This document shows, in pieces, positions 18,526 through 31,154 of a stretch of DNA of 64,000 bases (within the stretch, counting starts at the first letter, position 1; each line of letters opens with the position of its first letter). The translations under genes and the position numbers were made by a program. Under the pieces are notes generated by a model. It worked only from the letters and a program-made list of their open reading frames with translations. It searched no databases and was not told the DNA's origin. This DNA is from Halopseudomonas salegens. Its GTDB lineage: Bacteria; Pseudomonadota; Gammaproteobacteria; Pseudomonadales; Pseudomonadaceae. The DNA lies in NCBI RefSeq assembly GCF_900105655.1, contig NZ_LT629787.1, forward strand, positions 248,001-312,000, written 5' to 3'.

Positions 18526-19764
18526 ATGAGCTACTCCATTGCAGTGATTGGTAGTGGTATGGCGGGGCTGGCGGCGGCCTAACGGGCGCGCTGTGCCGGT
18601 CATGCTGTCACCGTATTCGAAGCCTGCAGCAGCCACGGTATGGACGCCCATGCCCTGACGCTGGATGGCGGGCTGGTGGATGTGCCCTTGCGGGTGATGA
18701 GCCCGGATGCCTGGCCCAGCGTACTTGCCTTGGCCGACGAGGTGGGTGTCGGCGTGTTCGATGTGCGCACTCTGGTGTCCTGCAGCTGGACCGGGGGGCA
18801 GACCTGGTTTCGTGCTGGCGAGCTGCCGTTGGTGGGCTGGCCCTGGGTGGGTTCCTGGCGTTACCTCAATGGCCGCGCCTTGCGTATCGGACGGGGAATC
18901 TGGCAACTGGCCCGCTTGACCCGTGAGCTGCAAGAAGGGAGTAGCAACATCACCCTGGGCGAGGTGCTGCAGCAGCATGAGTTCGATCCGCTGTTCTGGC
19001 GCGGGCTGGTGCTGCCCATCCTGACCACCATCTGCACCTGTGAAGAAAAACACCTGCTGGACTGGCCGGCGGCACAGTTGCTTTCGCTGCTGCACGGCAT
19101 CCTGCATGGCTCGACCCTCTATCGCCTCAAGGGCGGTACCTCGGCACTGGTGAAAGGCCTGGCCAGGGATCTGCCGCTGCATGCCGGCAGCCCGGTGGTG
19201 CGGGTTGAGCAGGGCAGTGACGGGGTGATGGTGTATAACGCCCGCGGTGATGGTTGTGTGTTCGACCGGGTGATAGTCGCGACCCAGGCCAATCAGTTGA
19301 GCTTTCTGGACGATGCGCAGTTTGGTGACGAGCGCTGCGTGCTGGACAAGATCCCCTTCGATTCAGGTGAGCTCTGGGTGCATCAGGACCCGCGCTTTAT
19401 GCCCGCCGATGAAGCCGACTGGACTGCGTTGAATTTCCAGATGGACAAGGGGCTGGAAAAGCCCATGTTCACCGTCTGGGTCAACCAGGTGGAGCCCACG
19501 CTCAAGGACAGCTCACCCGTCTTCCAGACCTGGAACCCGCTGTTTGAACCCGCGCCGGACACCGTACTCGCCCGCGTGCCGCTGGAACGCGCCGTGGTAA
19601 ACGCCGACACCGCCCAGGTCCATCAGGCCCTCAAGCAATGGCACAGCCAACCGTGGCGCAAAGTGTTCTATTGCGGTTCATGGGCCTATGAGGGTGTGCC
19701 CTTGCTGGAGTCGGCCGTGCGCTCGGCCAATGCGGTGGTGGGGGTGATCAACCAGCAGGCGTGA
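18526..19764 (+). pseudogene. FAD/NAD(P)-binding oxidoreductase gene interrupted by one in-frame stop
   Basis: From the ATG at 18526 the frame reads a dinucleotide-binding start AVIGSGMAGLAAA, then TAA at 18580-18582, then RARCAGHAVTVFEA and a full oxidoreductase up to 19764. The stop falls where relatives have Tyr, one base from TAT or TAC. The rest (RVMSPDAWP, VIVATQANQ, FYCGSWAYEGVPLLESAVRSA) looks intact and under coding constraint, so inactivation is recent or is a base error. Related proteins are flavin-containing amine oxidase-like enzymes of ~410 aa. A rescue start at the ATG of GMDAHAL would lack the FAD-binding motif. Confidence 0.85.
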
Positions 19765-19902
19765 ACGTTAAGGGGTCAGAGTGTTATTGCATAAGTGCTA
19801 GCAATTTGACGTTATTTTTTTGTTGAACTAATTTTAATGTGAGCATGGCTGGCCATGCGGCACATAAAAACAACCTGGGTGCTCAATGGAGGAGCCTCTG
19901 CC

Positions 19903-21201
19903 ATGCTTTTTTCAAGCGCGCAAGGCCGCAAGCAGCAGCTTGCAGAACAGCAGTCCCAGATCGAACAGCTGACGTTTGAACTCCGAGCCATACGTGAAAA
20001 TGTTGCCGTGATTGAATTCACCCCTGAAGGCAACATACTCAATGCCAATTCGCTGTTTCTTCAGACCACCGGCTACTCGCTAGAGCAGATTGTCGGCCAG
20101 CACCACCGGATGTTTTGTGACGAGCACACGGTTGCTGATCCGTCCTATGCGTCCTTCTGGCAGCAGTTGGCCGCGGGGCAGAGCCAACACGGGACCTTTC
20201 GGCGGCGTCGCAAGGATGGCTCGACGCTCTGGCTGGAAGCTTCGTACTTTCCGGTTCGCGATGATGCGGGCGCCGTTGTCCGGGTGATGAAGATTGCCAA
20301 GGACGTTAGTGCGGATCAGGAAGCGTTGCGCATGAAAAATGCCATGTTCACCGCACTCAACCTCTCGCTGGCGGTGATTGAATTCACGCCTGACGGGCAT
20401 ATTTTGCATGCCAACGACAATTTCCTCGCGACCACCGGCTACAGCCTGAATCAGATAGTCGGCAAGCATCACAGCATGTTCTGTTATGACAACTTTTACC
20501 GCGATAACCCGAATTTCTGGGCGTCGCTGGCGGCCGGCCATTTCTCTTCCGGTCGCTTCGAACGGCGGCATGCCGAAGGCCATACGATCTGGCTGGAAGC
20601 TACCTACAATCCCATCCTTGATGACAACGGCAAGGTTCACAAGGTGATCAAGTTCGCTGCCGATATCTCGGAGCGGATCAATCGCGCCATGCGTGCCGGC
20701 GAAGTGGCGGCTTCGACGTCCGAGGAGGCCTCACGCATTACCGTGCAAGCGAAACAGGCTCTGGAGCAGGCGGTTGCCGCATCGGAACGCGTCAGCCAGC
20801 AGGTCGAGCAGGCCAATGCCATCAGCCTTCGGCTGCAAGCACAGTCCAACAACATCAATGACATTGTTTCTACTATCCGCAGTATTGCCGAGCAGACCAA
20901 CCTGTTGGCGCTGAATGCTGCCATCGAGGCGGCGCGCGCTGGCGAGTCGGGTCGAGGCTTTGCCGTGGTTGCCGATGAAGTCAGAACCCTGGCTGGGCGA
21001 ACCAGTACAGCGACCACCGAGATCGGCAATGTAGTCAGCGCAAATGCTGACCTGATTAGTCAGGTCAGCCAGCAGATGGAGCAGATCAACAGTTCATCGA
21101 ACAAGGGGCATGAGTTGATCGCTACGGTGAATGCCGGTATCGCTGAAGTTGAAAGCGGCGTACAGCATCTGGCGGATACTATCCATCAGATTGTTTCCTG
21201 A
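19903..21201 (+). CDS. Soluble double-PAS methyl-accepting chemotaxis protein (BdlA-like)
   Basis: 432 aa, no membrane segment. The start was placed at ATG 19903 ([10 protein letters not shown]), with GGAGGAG about 8 nt upstream. Two tandem PAS/PAC units are strongly alike: [16 protein letters not shown] with [16 protein letters not shown], and [16 protein letters not shown] with [17 protein letters not shown] signalling domain follows, with the hairpin tip [20 protein letters not shown] near residue 345. The architecture matches BdlA of P. aeruginosa (biofilm dispersion), which senses internal redox or energy state; heme or flavin binding is not shown here. The C-terminal helix is short. Confidence 0.9.
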   Translation: MLFSSAQGRKQQLAEQQSQIEQLTFELRAIRENVAVIEFTPEGNILNANSLFLQTTGYSLEQIVGQHHRMFCDEHTVADPSYASFWQQLAAGQSQHGTFRRRRKDGSTLWLEASYFPVRDDAGAVVRVMKIAKDVSADQEALRMKNAMFTALNLSLAVIEFTPDGHILHANDNFLATTGYSLNQIVGKHHSMFCYDNFYRDNPNFWASLAAGHFSSGRFERRHAEGHTIWLEATYNPILDDNGKVHKVIKFAADISERINRAMRAGEVAASTSEEASRITVQAKQALEQAVAASERVSQQVEQANAISLRLQAQSNNINDIVSTIRSIAEQTNLLALNAAIEAARAGESGRGFAVVADEVRTLAGRTSTATTEIGNVVSANADLISQVSQQMEQINSSSNKGHELIATVNAGIAEVESGVQHLADTIHQIVS

Positions 21202-21230
21202 TCTGTCTGGTGGGGTGATCAACGGGTGAT

Positions 21231-22148
21231 TCAGTGGCGATGCCGGCTTGTGAAAACACTGTGTCTGGACAGTGGCCGCCCGTCACTGGAATAGACGCTC
21301 AGCGCGGTGACTGTGACCAGGATCAGGCCCATGCCGAGCCCTTGATGCCACACCAGGCTTTCATCCAGCAGCAACAGGCCGAACAGTGACGCAGTTACCG
21401 GCTCGATCATGGCAACCATGGAGGCCAGGGCCGGGCTGGTTTTCCTCAGGCCGTAGATATACACCACAAAGGACAACCCCGCCCCCAGTACGCCCAGCGC
21501 AGCAAACAGGGGCCAGTCGGGTGTGCTCAACACGGCAAGGGTCTGTGCGCGATCCGCGGGCCAGATCAGCGCACACGCCAGGACCAGAAAGGCAATCGAC
21601 AGAATCGCCTGCGGGCTGCCGTGGGGTGCGGCGTATTTGAAACCGAAAATGAACAGCGCATAGCATAGCCCGGCCAGTAAGCCGGCACCTATGCCGATGG
21701 GGGTGATGCCATTGGCGCCGATATCGTGCACTTCGGTCAGCAAGCCCATGCCCAGGATTACGACCGCGATGGCGGTCCATTTGAGCGCGTTGGGCTTTTC
21801 CAGCCGCAGGGCAAAGGAGGCGAGATAAACGTACAGCGGGGCGCAATACATCAAGGTGGCTGCCACTGCGACGCTGCCGTGCTCGATACTGAGGAAATAG
21901 AAGGCAAAGTTACCCGCAGCGCCCAACCCTGCAACGGTGGACCAGAACCATAACCGATGGCTTCTCAGCCCGTTGTCATGCCGGCGCAATGACAGCCAGA
22001 CAAGGATGAACAGCAGCCCGATCACTCCACGATAGAAGGCGACAACGAACGCATCCCAGCCGGCAGCCATCAGCATACCGCCGATCCCGCCCGACAAGCC
22101 CCAGAAGAAAGCTGCCAGGGCCACCAAAGCTGGACTCGCGCCCCTCAT
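21231..22148 (-). CDS. EamA/DMT-family inner-membrane transporter
   Basis: 305 aa with about ten hydrophobic helices arranged as two EamA repeats, the first ending near LGMGLLTEV and the second near LLLLDESLVWHQGLGMGLILVTV. The Pro and Glu in MIEPVTASLFGLLLLDE are the usual EamA signature near the C-terminus. Probable exporter of amino acids or metabolites; the substrate cannot be read. ATG start with GAGGAT about 10 nt upstream. Convergent with the chemoreceptor gene. Confidence 0.88.
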   Translation of the reverse strand: MRGASPALVALAAFFWGLSGGIGGMLMAAGWDAFVVAFYRGVIGLLFILVWLSLRRHDNGLRSHRLWFWSTVAGLGAAGNFAFYFLSIEHGSVAVAATLMYCAPLYVYLASFALRLEKPNALKWTAIAVVILGMGLLTEVHDIGANGITPIGIGAGLLAGLCYALFIFGFKYAAPHGSPQAILSIAFLVLACALIWPADRAQTLAVLSTPDWPLFAALGVLGAGLSFVVYIYGLRKTSPALASMVAMIEPVTASLFGLLLLDESLVWHQGLGMGLILVTVTALSVYSSDGRPLSRHSVFTSRHRH

Positions 22149-22380
22149 GCGAAGCTCATCCTCTCATAATGAATACACCTGTCAGGCTAGTCGCTTGGTG
22201 CGGCTTTCGCGTAACGAGAGCACGATGCGGGTAATGATTGATTCAACGTCGGTATGCCGGGAATCAGGCTGCAGGAAAAAAACATGAATTATTGTCGGAT
22301 TGGTTTGAACCTGCTGCACAGTCACCACGACTCACTTCATGAGAACACCACAACCAACCAACAAGCTGGAGAGCATTCTC

Positions 22381-22686
22381 ATGAAAACTGCAAAACTGAT
22401 CCCTGCCATTATGATTGCTGCAATGGGTTTTACCGGGCTGGCGATGGCCAACTGTGCTGACGATGCAATTGACAAGTGCAATGAAAAGCACCCGGACCCG
22501 GATAAAAACTACGGTGCCTACGAGTTGTGCCTGAAAGCACAACTCAGTCAGAAGTGCCCGGAAAATGTCGGCTCAACTGCCGCGTCAGGCCAGCTTATGG
22601 CGCCGCAGCAGAGACCGACCCTGCCCAGGCCGGCAACCCGGGAGCTCGTTATCCAACAGCCGGAGGCATCACGCAGCGGTCGCTAA
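22381..22686 (+). CDS. Small secreted four-cysteine protein of unknown function
   Basis: 101 aa. The start at ATG 22381 is supported by GGAG 8 nt upstream. A signal peptide, MKTAKLIPAIMIAAMGFTGL with a cut after AMA, leaves a mature protein starting NCADDAIDKCNEKHPD. Four cysteines, spaced C-x7-C, x16, C-x8-C, suggest two disulfides in the periplasm. The C-terminal third is Gln/Pro/Arg-rich and probably disordered. I do not recognise the family. Convergent with the AraC-family gene, 5 nt between stops. Confidence 0.65.
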   Translation: MKTAKLIPAIMIAAMGFTGLAMANCADDAIDKCNEKHPDPDKNYGAYELCLKAQLSQKCPENVGSTAASGQLMAPQQRPTLPRPATRELVIQQPEASRSGR

Positions 22687-22691
22687 AGGCG

Positions 22692-23630
22692 CTATGGCCG
22701 GGCACTGGGTGCCCGGCCATGGGTCTGTGGCGTCATGGCCAGTACCTGCTTCAAGTGCCGCGCCTCTTCTACCGGGCTGCGACCAAACAGACGCTTGAAC
22801 TCCCGACTGAACTGCGAGGCGCTTTCGTAGCCTACGTATTGCGAAGCGATGACGGCGCTGCAGCCTTCGCGGATCATCAGCAAGCGTGCCTGATGCAGCC
22901 GGATGGCTTTGATGTACTGCAGGGGCGAGGTGTCGGTCACGGCTTTGAAGTGGCTGTGAAATGCGGGAATGCTCATGTTGGCTTCGCTGGCCAGGACGCC
23001 GACATTCAGACTCTGAGCGTACCGGGTATGGATGTATCTCAGCACGTTGGCGATCCGGCCAAAGTTACCGTTTTGCAGCAGCGCTGCACGCAATCCACCG
23101 CCTTGTTCGCTGATCAATACACGGTAGGTAATTTCCCGGAAAATCGAGGGGGCGAGCACCGCCGTTTCCAGTGGTGAGCTGAGCGCTTCGAGCAGCCTGA
23201 GCGTGGCATCTTCCAGTTTGTCGTCCAGGGGTGTGGCGAAGAGCGTGGCGGGCTTGCTCGCGGGTTTGGCTAGCGCCTTGTCAACGTCCAGGGCCAGTTG
23301 GGCGGTCACCGCCTGATTGATGCGCAACACCAGCCCGAGCATTGGCTCGGTTTCACTGGCTTCGGTTTCGGTCAGAAAGGGCAAGGGTACCGACAGCGCC
23401 AGATAATGCCCGGCGTCGTAGATGTATCTTTGGCCGCCATAAAAGCCGCGTTTTTTCCCTTGCAGCACGATTACGATGCTTGGCTCGTACAGCGCCGGTG
23501 TCACCGGGATCGCGCGATTGGCGCGCATGAAGGTGACGTCATCAAGCAGCGACTGGGTATAGCCTTCCGTGGGTGCCAGACGCTTTACCAGCTCGATCAT
23601 GCGCGCCTGTTTCAAGGATGTGCTGTTCAC
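22692..23630 (-). CDS. AraC-family transcriptional regulator
   Basis: 312 aa. It has an N-terminal AraC_N-type sensing domain (PALYEPSIVIVLQGKKRGFYGG, then YLALSVPLPF) and a C-terminal double helix-turn-helix (SLNVGVLASEANMSIPAFHSHFK, then SASQFSREFKRLFGRSP). Divergent from the SDR gene at 23810, with 179 bp between the starts. In this family such an arrangement commonly means that the regulator controls the neighbouring dehydrogenase. GTG start; an internal ATG ten codons later is possible. Confidence 0.9.
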   Translation of the reverse strand: MNSTSLKQARMIELVKRLAPTEGYTQSLLDDVTFMRANRAIPVTPALYEPSIVIVLQGKKRGFYGGQRYIYDAGHYLALSVPLPFLTETEASETEPMLGLVLRINQAVTAQLALDVDKALAKPASKPATLFATPLDDKLEDATLRLLEALSSPLETAVLAPSIFREITYRVLISEQGGGLRAALLQNGNFGRIANVLRYIHTRYAQSLNVGVLASEANMSIPAFHSHFKAVTDTSPLQYIKAIRLHQARLLMIREGCSAVIASQYVGYESASQFSREFKRLFGRSPVEEARHLKQVLAMTPQTHGRAPSARP

Positions 23631-23809
23631 CTGACAATTCCCGATTAGATAAGCAGGCTATATATCATCACATATTTCGGTTTTTTGCAGACCTGTTGAT
23701 ACGAATAGGCAAGAACCGAATACGAACAGGTCTTAGCGTATCGCCCTGTGCTCTCTAGCATATGCCCTGTAGTGATTTTTCAGGTTCTCAACGCTCAGGA
23801 GTACAAGTA

Positions 23810-24547
23810 ATGAGCAATCTCATTGATGGAAAGGTCGTTCTGATCACCGGCGCCAGCAGTGGTATTGGCGAGGCGACGGCGCGCTTGTTGGCAGAGCAGG
23901 GCGCGCGCGTGGTGCTCGGGGCAAGGCGGACTGAACGCCTGGACAGACTGGTGACGGAAATCAGCGACGCGGGTGGTATGGCCAGGGCGCGTCAGTTGGA
24001 TGTGACGCAACGCGAGGAGGTGCAGGCTTTTGTCGACTTCGCCCTGGACGAGTTCGGTCGTGTCGATGTGCTGATCAACAATGCGGGCGTCATGCCGCTG
24101 TCGCCCCTTGCGGCGCTCAAGGTGGATGAGTGGGAGCGCATGATCGATGTAAACATCCGTGGGGTGCTGTACGGCATTGCTGCGGCGCTGCCGGTTATGC
24201 AGGTGCAGGATCGCGGACAGATCATCAATATCGCCTCCATCGGCGCCCATGCAGTGTCGCCAACGGCAGCGGTGTATTGCGCCACCAAGTATGCGGTCTG
24301 GGCGATTTCCGATGGCTTGCGTCAGGAAAACTCCAAACTGCGGGTAACCACCATCAGCCCTGGCGTTACCGAATCCGAGCTGGCCGACACTATCTCTGAT
24401 GCGCAAGGACGCGAGGAGATGAAGGCGTTCCGGCAGGTAGCCGTCAGCCCCTTTGCCATTGCCCGTGCGATCCGCTTTGCCATCGAGCAGCCCGAGGATG
24501 TGGACACCAGCGAGATCATCGTTCGGCCTACCGCTAGCGCGCATTGA
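23810..24547 (+). CDS. Short-chain dehydrogenase/reductase
   Basis: 245 aa. The start was placed at ATG 23810 ([14 protein letters not shown]), with AGGAG about 8 nt upstream. NAD(P) site TGASSGIG, the NNAG motif in LINNAG, and the catalytic Ser in NIASIG with Tyr and Lys in YCATKYAVW. The Arg after the glycine motif (GARRTERL) suggests NADP(H) preference. Close in pattern to the YdfG/clavaldehyde-type oxidoreductases often paired with AraC regulators. Substrate unknown. Confidence 0.9.
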   Translation: MSNLIDGKVVLITGASSGIGEATARLLAEQGARVVLGARRTERLDRLVTEISDAGGMARARQLDVTQREEVQAFVDFALDEFGRVDVLINNAGVMPLSPLAALKVDEWERMIDVNIRGVLYGIAAALPVMQVQDRGQIINIASIGAHAVSPTAAVYCATKYAVWAISDGLRQENSKLRVTTISPGVTESELADTISDAQGREEMKAFRQVAVSPFAIARAIRFAIEQPEDVDTSEIIVRPTASAH

Positions 24548-24643
24548 GACAGGGATTGCCGGATGATGAAAAAATGAGATGTTGGCCAGTTGGGCCTTTG
24601 GCGCGATAGTCTATGTCTCACTTTCGCGCCTGAGCCAAATCGC

Positions 24644-25306
24644 ATGTCTGACCAACACTCGCAATCCGGCAACGACACCGTTGCCCGTTCCCAACTGACC
24701 GCACTGGCCCGGCAGACGCTCGAGCATTACCAGCAGAATGCCGAAGGTTTTCGTGAGGGCACGCGGGATCATGATGTGAGCCAGAATATCGATGCCTTGC
24801 TGCGCCATATTCAGGCCCCCGCGCCGCTGCAGATTCTCGATATGGGCTGCGGGCCGGGGCGAGATCTGCGCACCTTTACGGAAATGGGGCATGTGGCGGT
24901 GGGGCTGGATGGCTGCGAGCGCTTTGTCGAGATGGCTCGGCAAGATAGTGGTTGCGAGGTATGGCTGCAGGACTTTCTGGCGCTGGACTTGCCGCCTGAG
25001 CGCTTTGACGGCATCTTTGCCAACGCCACCCTGTTTCATATCCCCAGCAAGGTCCTGCCTGCTGCGCTGCGGCAACTGCATCAGAGCCTGAAGCCGGACG
25101 GGGTTCTGCTCAGTTCCAACCCACGCGGGGACGACCAGGAGGGTTGGACCGGTGACCGCTACGCGGCCTATTACCGGCTGGAAACCTGGCAGGCCTTTAT
25201 GCAGGCGGCGGGTTTTGTCGAGATTGAGCATTATTATCGGCCAGCCGGTTTGCCGCGCGAGCAGCAGCCGTGGCTGGCGAGTGTGTGGCGACGGCTTCCA
25301 GCCTGA
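24644..25306 (+). CDS. Class I SAM-dependent methyltransferase
   Basis: 220 aa from ATG 24644 (MSDQHSQSG). Motif I is ILDMGCGPGRDL, motif II is VGLDGCERFVEMA, the motif IV region is FDGIFANATLFHIP, and the post-motif segment is LKPDGVLLSSNPRG. This is the Methyltransf_11 fold; the substrate cannot be inferred. No operon partner is obvious, though the UbiA-type gene follows after 103 nt on the same strand. Confidence 0.88.
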   Translation: MSDQHSQSGNDTVARSQLTALARQTLEHYQQNAEGFREGTRDHDVSQNIDALLRHIQAPAPLQILDMGCGPGRDLRTFTEMGHVAVGLDGCERFVEMARQDSGCEVWLQDFLALDLPPERFDGIFANATLFHIPSKVLPAALRQLHQSLKPDGVLLSSNPRGDDQEGWTGDRYAAYYRLETWQAFMQAAGFVEIEHYYRPAGLPREQQPWLASVWRRLPA

Positions 25307-25409
25307 AACGGTGATCTGGCTTGCTCCCGGCGTGGGAAAATGTGTAATTATCCCGTTCCGGCGTTGGTGAACGTCCGGGATCTGAAACTGTGGGGGGATA
25401 GTCTGATTC

Positions 25410-26273
25410 ATGGGAATTTTGCACACCTTGCGGCCGCCTTTTCTGCTGCTGGCCCTGGTTACCGTTGCGCTGGCCATGGCCATTGCCCCACCCGGGCCGC
25501 TTCAAGGTTATTGGCCCTGGGTGTTGATGGGCGCTGTGGCTGCGCATGCGGCGGTGAATGTGCTGAATGAATATGCCGACTTTCACAGTGAACTGGACCT
25601 GCATACTGAGCGCACGCCTTTCAGTGGCGGCAGTGGGTATCTGCCGGCCCATCCGGACGCAGCCACTGGCGTATTGTGGCTAGGGCTTGCCCTGCTGGCG
25701 CTGACCGCAATGATTGGCTTGTGGCTTTGCTGGCAGGTAGGCAGCGGTCTGCTGCCGGTTGGTGTTGTCGGTATGCTGCTGGTCGCCTTCTATACCCCCT
25801 GGATTACCCGAAATCGCTGGCTCAGCCTGCTGGCGCCGGGCATTGGCTTCGGTTTGCTGATGTTGCTCGGCAGCCAGTATGTGCTCTCCGGCGAATACAC
25901 CCGCGCTGGTTTGGCTGCCGGTCTGGTTCTGTGCTTTCTGATCAATAATTTGTTGTTGCTCAACCAGTTGCCAGATTGCGAAGCCGATCGACAGGTTGGG
26001 CGCGACAACCTGGTGGTGCACTACGGGGTGACTGTGGCTCGTGCTGTGTACGCCGGGCAATGGCTGCTGTCGCTGACAGTATTGTTGTTGGCGGTGGCTG
26101 CTGGCTGGCTGCCGCCTGCCGTACTGGTAGCGCTGCCGTTTTTTTTGCTTGGCCTGCACAGCCTGTGGCAGTCACGAGCTGCAGGAAATCTGTTCTCCGC
26201 TTTGCGCAGTAACGTGTTGCAGTGCCTGCTGGTGCCGGCGCTGATGGCGCTGGGGATGTGGTGGTTCGGCTGA
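25410..26273 (+). CDS. UbiA-family membrane prenyltransferase (MenA-like)
   Basis: 287 aa with about nine membrane helices. The two aspartate-rich motifs of the family are present: NEYADFHSELD (~50-60) in place of NDxxDxxxD, and DCEADRQVGRDN (~188). The layout fits 1,4-dihydroxy-2-naphthoate-type prenyltransferases, but no menaquinone genes are seen nearby, so the acceptor is uncertain. The first motif has Glu where UbiA has Asp. Confidence 0.82.
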   Translation: MGILHTLRPPFLLLALVTVALAMAIAPPGPLQGYWPWVLMGAVAAHAAVNVLNEYADFHSELDLHTERTPFSGGSGYLPAHPDAATGVLWLGLALLALTAMIGLWLCWQVGSGLLPVGVVGMLLVAFYTPWITRNRWLSLLAPGIGFGLLMLLGSQYVLSGEYTRAGLAAGLVLCFLINNLLLLNQLPDCEADRQVGRDNLVVHYGVTVARAVYAGQWLLSLTVLLLAVAAGWLPPAVLVALPFFLLGLHSLWQSRAAGNLFSALRSNVLQCLLVPALMALGMWWFG

Positions 26274-26398
26274 TGACATGGCCGCTCTTGTTATCCCTTC
26301 AGCCTATGCCTGGATATACACCGCAGTGAGGCAGCTGGTGACGCTGACCGGTGGGTTCTACACTGGGCAACATTTGTTGACCACTGTGGAGTCTGTAT

Positions 26399-27259
26399 AT
26401 GTCTTACGAAACCCTCGATTACCAGGTGCAGGATGGCATCCTGACCTTGACCCTGAACCGCCCGGACCGGATGAATGCCTTCAATGGCCTGATGCGCCGC
26501 GAGCTGATTGCGGCCTTTGATGCGGCGGATGCCGACGATGCGGTGCGGGTGATTGTGGTCACCGGTGCTGGTAGGGCGTTCTGCGCCGGGGCGGATCTGG
26601 AAAAGGGTGGCGATACCTTCAACCGGCACAAGCGCGCGGACCAGCCGGAAGGTGATGATCTTCGTGACGGCGGCGGTACCGTGTCGCTGCGGATCTACGA
26701 ATCGACCAAGCCGGTGATTGGTGCCTTCAACGGCGCGGCCGTGGGCGTCGGGGTGACCATGACCCTGCCGATGGATATTCGCCTGGCCTCGACCAAGGCC
26801 AAGTTCGGCTTTGTGTTTGCCCGTCGTGGCATCACCATGGAAGCCTGCTCAAGCTGGTTCCTGCCACGCCTCGTCGGCCCGATGCAGGCAGCGGAATGGG
26901 TGTTTACCGGTCGCGTATTCGATGCCGAAGAGGCGCTGAAAGGTGGCCTGGTGCGCAGCCTGCATGAGCCGGATGAATTGATGCCGGCAGCCTACAAGCT
27001 GGCGCGGGAAATTGCCGACAACACCTCGGGCATGTCCGCCATGCTCAACCGCCAATTGCTCTGGCGCATGATGGCAGCGGATCACCCGATGGAAGCGCAT
27101 ATTGTCGATTCGCGGGCGATTGCCTTTATGGGTGAGTCTGCCGATGCGCAAGAGGGTGTGCAGTCGTTCCTGGAGAAGCGCGCGCCCGAATTCAAATTGC
27201 GCCCGAGTCAGGATAAGCCACCGTTTTATCCCTGGTGGGATGAGCGCAAGTTTCGTTGA
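26399..27259 (+). CDS. Crotonase / enoyl-CoA hydratase family protein
   Basis: 286 aa. Oxyanion-hole segments are AFCAGADL and GAFNGAAVGVGVTM. In a classical hydratase the two catalytic glutamates follow the second segment; here FARRGITMEACSSWFLPRLVG keeps one (ITMEAC), as in crotonase/enoyl-CoA hydratase family proteins. A Phe/Trp-rich tail (PPFYPWWDERKF) is characteristic of a longer subgroup. GGAG 8 nt before the ATG. Role in acyl-CoA metabolism; substrate unknown. Confidence 0.88.
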   Translation: MSYETLDYQVQDGILTLTLNRPDRMNAFNGLMRRELIAAFDAADADDAVRVIVVTGAGRAFCAGADLEKGGDTFNRHKRADQPEGDDLRDGGGTVSLRIYESTKPVIGAFNGAAVGVGVTMTLPMDIRLASTKAKFGFVFARRGITMEACSSWFLPRLVGPMQAAEWVFTGRVFDAEEALKGGLVRSLHEPDELMPAAYKLAREIADNTSGMSAMLNRQLLWRMMAADHPMEAHIVDSRAIAFMGESADAQEGVQSFLEKRAPEFKLRPSQDKPPFYPWWDERKFR

Positions 27260-27320
27260 ATCTGGGCACCAGGCGTTGTTTGGAGGCTCACTGGTTGTCG
27301 CGTTTCTGGCTCGGACCTTT

Positions 27321-27438
27321 CACCCCTCTCCCCTCGCGGGGTAAGGGCGGTTAAAAGCGAAGCACTGCTTCGCCCGCCCGAACGCCCTGAGCTCTGCGAA
27401 GGGCAGGGGGCCGAAGGCGGGGCAGGGGGAGAGGGGGC
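27321..27438. repeat. Intergenic palindromic repeat (CCCTCTCCC...GGGAGAGGG type)
   Basis: Between the crotonase and glyoxalase genes. The outer arms CACCCCTCTCCCC and GGGGGAGAGGGGG pair imperfectly over about 15 bp. Inside lie two hairpins, CGAAGCACTGCTTCG and GCCCTGAGCTCTGCGAAGGGC, the latter like the GCCCTGAGC...GAAGGGC repeats scattered in many proteobacterial genomes. No open frame of note. Confidence 0.6.
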
Positions 27439-27536
27439 ATGCTGAGACCGACACACCCTGTTGTAGCTGTGGCGTTTGTTGTCTTGGGGGTGGGTGGTAG
27501 TCTGCTTGTATTTGCTGCTGACTGAGGAGTTTGCTG

Positions 27537-28079
27537 ATGAGTCGTCATTTCGAGTCTGCGCCGGGTTTGTGCGAGAACCGTGATCGGGATACCGAGGGGT
27601 TTGTGTTCAATCAGACCATGTTGCGCATCAAGTCGCCGGAGGCGACGCTGGATTTCTATACCCGCATCATGGGTATGACGCTGGTGAAGAAGATGGACTT
27701 TGAAGAGATGAAGTTCAGTCTGTATTTCCTTGCGGCGATTGATACCCACGACCTGGGCAACTGGTCGGCGGACCCTCGGGTGCGTTTGGTACAGACCTTC
27801 GGGCGCCCGGCGATGCTGGAGTTGACGCATAACTGGGGTACCGAAAACGACGAGGACTTTGCTTACCACAACGGCAACGACGAGCCCAAAGGCTTTGGCC
27901 ATATCGGTTTTGCGGTGCCGGATCTGGATGGCGCTTGCGAGCGCTTCGAGAAGTTGGGGGTGAGTTTCGTCAAGCGGCCGCAGGACGGCAAGATGAAGGA
28001 TATTGCCTTTATCCGCGATCCGGATGGTTACTGGATAGAGCTGTTTACCCCGAGCAAGTTGCCCGGCGTTCTGGGCTGA
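27537..28079 (+). CDS. gloA: Lactoylglutathione lyase (glyoxalase I), long zinc-type
   Basis: 180 aa. Isomerises the methylglyoxal-glutathione hemithioacetal to S-lactoylglutathione. The start at ATG 27537 is preferred because GAGGAG lies about 8 nt upstream. Family landmarks are FNQTMLRIKSPEATLDFYTRIMGMTL, LELTHNWGTE (metal Glu), GFGHIGFAVPD (metal His) and DPDGYWIELF (metal Glu). The length and the extra N-terminal and loop segments match eukaryote-like zinc glyoxalases such as GloA3 of P. aeruginosa rather than the short nickel type. Confidence 0.93.
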   Translation: MSRHFESAPGLCENRDRDTEGFVFNQTMLRIKSPEATLDFYTRIMGMTLVKKMDFEEMKFSLYFLAAIDTHDLGNWSADPRVRLVQTFGRPAMLELTHNWGTENDEDFAYHNGNDEPKGFGHIGFAVPDLDGACERFEKLGVSFVKRPQDGKMKDIAFIRDPDGYWIELFTPSKLPGVLG

Positions 28080-28106
28080 GTCCGTTTTTCCTCTGAGCTG
28101 AAACGA

Positions 28107-28137
28107 CAACGGGGGCTGCATTATGCAGCCCCCGTTG
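28107..28137. terminator. Bidirectional terminator between gloA and katG
   Basis: CAACGGGGGCTGCAT and ATGCAGCCCCCGTTG form a perfect 15-bp stem with a one-base loop (effectively a 3-5 nt loop), between two convergent genes. AAACGA precedes it and GCGTATT follows; the T-tracts are weak, but position and symmetry support a shared terminator. Confidence 0.75.
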
Positions 28138-28160
28138 CGTATTGCCTTGCTGACGGTCAA

Positions 28161-30425
<2,265 letters not shown>

Positions 30426-30435
30426 TCATGCATCG

Positions 30436-30458
30436 GTATGACCGGATCACGGTCATAC
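30436..30458. promoter_or_regulatory. Inverted repeat upstream of katG, candidate operator
   Basis: GTATGACC, 7 nt, GGTCATAC: a perfect 8-bp dyad centred about 70 bp upstream of the katG start. It could be a regulator site or a small hairpin; it does not match a consensus I can name. The remaining 30459-30658 shows no gene. Confidence 0.35.
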
Positions 30459-30658
30459 AGGTTTGTTGGTTCCAGACCCACAGGCGTGTTCAGGCTCGCT
30501 TTTGTGCGCCGGGTTACATAGTTTTAGCAACGGGTAGCGATTGCCGCCAGTAGGATTTTGGTAGGGGGTTGATAGCTTTTGTTTATCGCTGGAGGCAGGC
30601 GGGTTCTGCAGTCTGCCCCCAGGGCCTTGTGATGCAAGCCCTGGAGGATTGGTTTGAA

Positions 30659-31087
<429 letters not shown>

Positions 31088-31154
31088 TGAGTGCTCTGCT
31101 TGGTCATGTTCAGTTGTGGTTTAAGTTTTTATCTTTCAGCATCTGTGCGATGGC

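Noticed and set aside
24611..25483. 290-codon minus-strand frame spanning the methyltransferase
   Set aside because: Gln/His/Pro/Arg-rich shadow frame; the opposite strand encodes a clear SAM-binding protein.
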